From the NCBI GenBank assembly GCA_029571495.1, contig JAKPSO010000587.1, forward strand, positions 1 to 6,942: 6,942 nucleotides of DNA, given 5' to 3'. The position numbers and the translations under genes were made by a program. The notes below the pieces were generated by a model that saw nothing but the letters and a program-made list of their open reading frames with translations, was not told the origin of the DNA and ran no database searches. Shown in pieces: positions 5,992 through 6,942 of this stretch; position 1 is the first letter of the stretch, and each line of letters opens with the position of its first letter. Origin of the DNA: Pseudomonadota bacterium. GTDB lineage: Bacteria; Pseudomonadota; Gammaproteobacteria; Burkholderiales; Casimicrobiaceae.

Positions 5992-6942
5992 GCATGAACC
6001 TCGTCGTTCTTCTGTACCTGGTTGCGTCGGTCTCTTTCATTCAGGCGCTCAAGGGCCTGTCGCACCCAACGACTTCGATCAAAGGCAATCGCTTCGGCAT
6101 GCTCGGCATGGCGATTGCCGCGGTGACGACCTGCGCGCTGATCTACAAGCTCGCCAACGACTCGGCCAGCGGCTTGGTCTACGTCCTGCTCGGACTCGTA
6201 ATCGGCGGCGGCATCGGTGCAGTGATGGCCAAACGTGTCGAAATGACCAAAATGCCGGAGCTCGTCGCGTTCATGCACAGCATGATCGGCCTTGCGGCGG
6301 TGTTTATCGCCATCGCGGCGGTCGTTGAGCCACAGGCGTTCGGCATCACGCAAAAGGGCGCAACCATTCCCGGCGGCAATCGCATCGAACTCGCACTCGG
6401 CGCGTTCATTGGCGCGATCACCTTCACCGGATCTGTGATCGCGTTCGGCAAACTGTCCGGCAAGTACAAATTTCGTTTGTTTCAAGGCGCACCGGTGACC
6501 TTCAAAGGTCAACATGCAATCAACGCCATTCTCGGCCTTGCGGTTTTGTTGTTCATCTTTAGGTTCTGGAGCACTGAATCGTTCACTGACTTCTTGATCA
6601 TTTGCGGGCTCGGTTTCTTGCTTGGCGTGCTGATCATCATCCCGATCGGGGGCGCGGACATGCCCGTTGTTGTCTCGATGCTCAATAGCTACTCTGGTTG
6701 GGCCGCGGCGGGTATCGGATTCTCGCTGAACAATCCGATGCTTATCATCGCCGGCTCGCTGGTCGGTTCGTCCGGCGCGATCTTGTCGTACATCATGTGT
6801 AAGGCGATGAACCGCTCGTTTATCAGCGTGATCCTCGGCGGCTTCGGTGGCGACGCTGGCGCTGCGTCGGGCTCGAAGGAGCAGCGTCCAGTCAAGAGCG
6901 GCAGCGCTGATGACGCGGCGTTTATGTTGTCGAACGCGGATA
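5988..6942 (+). CDS. pntB: NAD(P) transhydrogenase subunit beta, N-terminal part (runs off right edge)
   Basis: The visible 318 residues contain the whole beta-subunit membrane domain and the linker towards domain III, the NADP(H)-binding domain, which lies beyond the window. E. coli PntB has 462 residues, so roughly a third is missing. Many hydrophobic helices are evident. KMPELVAFMHSMIGLAAV (88-105) carries H97, equivalent to the E. coli proton-channel residue His91. GGADMPVVVSMLNSYSGWAAA (221-241) carries D224 and N233, equivalent to Asp213 and Asn222. GSSGAILSYIMCKAMNRSFISV (260-281) is also strongly conserved. The linker at about 287-309 is Gly/Ala/Ser-rich and poorly conserved, as expected. 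The start overlaps the pntAB stop (ATGA) and has GGAGG at 5976-5980 with a seven-base spacer. A second ATG two codons on is less well spaced. Confidence 0.96.
   Translation, partial: MSMNLVVLLYLVASVSFIQALKGLSHPTTSIKGNRFGMLGMAIAAVTTCALIYKLANDSASGLVYVLLGLVIGGGIGAVMAKRVEMTKMPELVAFMHSMIGLAAVFIAIAAVVEPQAFGITQKGATIPGGNRIELALGAFIGAITFTGSVIAFGKLSGKYKFRLFQGAPVTFKGQHAINAILGLAVLLFIFRFWSTESFTDFLIICGLGFLLGVLIIIPIGGADMPVVVSMLNSYSGWAAAGIGFSLNNPMLIIAGSLVGSSGAILSYIMCKAMNRSFISVILGGFGGDAGAASGSKEQRPVKSGSADDAAFMLSNAD

Noticed and set aside
5733..6515. 260-codon minus-strand frame
   Set aside because: It is antisense to pntAB and pntB, both of which match their families along their length. The low-complexity, His/Arg/Asp-rich product looks like a shadow.
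1..6942. Search for CRISPR arrays, insertion-sequence ends, tRNA genes and defence or toxin-antitoxin systems
   Set aside because: No spaced direct repeats, terminal inverted repeats, transposase motifs, cloverleaf-like sequences or paired small genes were found. The recognised genes are ordinary chromosomal families.

Overview
The window looks like ordinary chromosomal DNA of a betaproteobacterium, most likely Burkholderiales or a close relative. This is inferred from a moderately high GC content, a solitary Bug/TctC-type periplasmic binding protein (a family greatly expanded in that order), and a transhydrogenase operon split into pntAA, pntAB and pntB. No RNA gene, mobile element, CRISPR array or long repeat could be seen. 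The species cannot be fixed from the sequence alone.

Layout. Positions 1-1088 (minus) hold the N-terminal 362 residues of an AAA+ ATPase that runs off the left edge just past its Walker A motif. Diverging from it across about 170 bp is a complete Bug/TctC solute-binding protein (1259-2212, plus). It converges on a small cysteine-rich DUF2237 protein (2261-2638, minus). Next comes a complete family-5 (peptide/nickel/opine type) ABC-transporter substrate-binding protein (2832-4418, minus), followed by a clear intrinsic terminator at 2777-2804. A 140-bp divergent control region (4419-4558) with two small inverted repeats separates it from the pnt operon (plus): pntAA (4559-5674), pntAB (5671-5991) and pntB (from 5988, cut by the right edge). 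The pnt genes overlap by ATGA at both junctions.

How the genes work together. PntAA, PntAB and PntB together form the proton-translocating NAD(P) transhydrogenase of the inner membrane, which uses the proton-motive force to reduce NADP+ with NADH. The two binding proteins would work in the periplasm, but neither has its membrane partners here, so they must use components encoded elsewhere. The AAA+ protein and the DUF2237 protein have no visible functional link to their neighbours.

I found no convincing new multi-gene system. The items most worth a second look are the unassigned N-terminal half of the AAA+ ATPase, the conserved-cysteine DUF2237 protein, the inverted repeats ahead of pnt, and start-codon choices that differ from the longest reading frames. 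Intergenic stretches are all under 300 bp.
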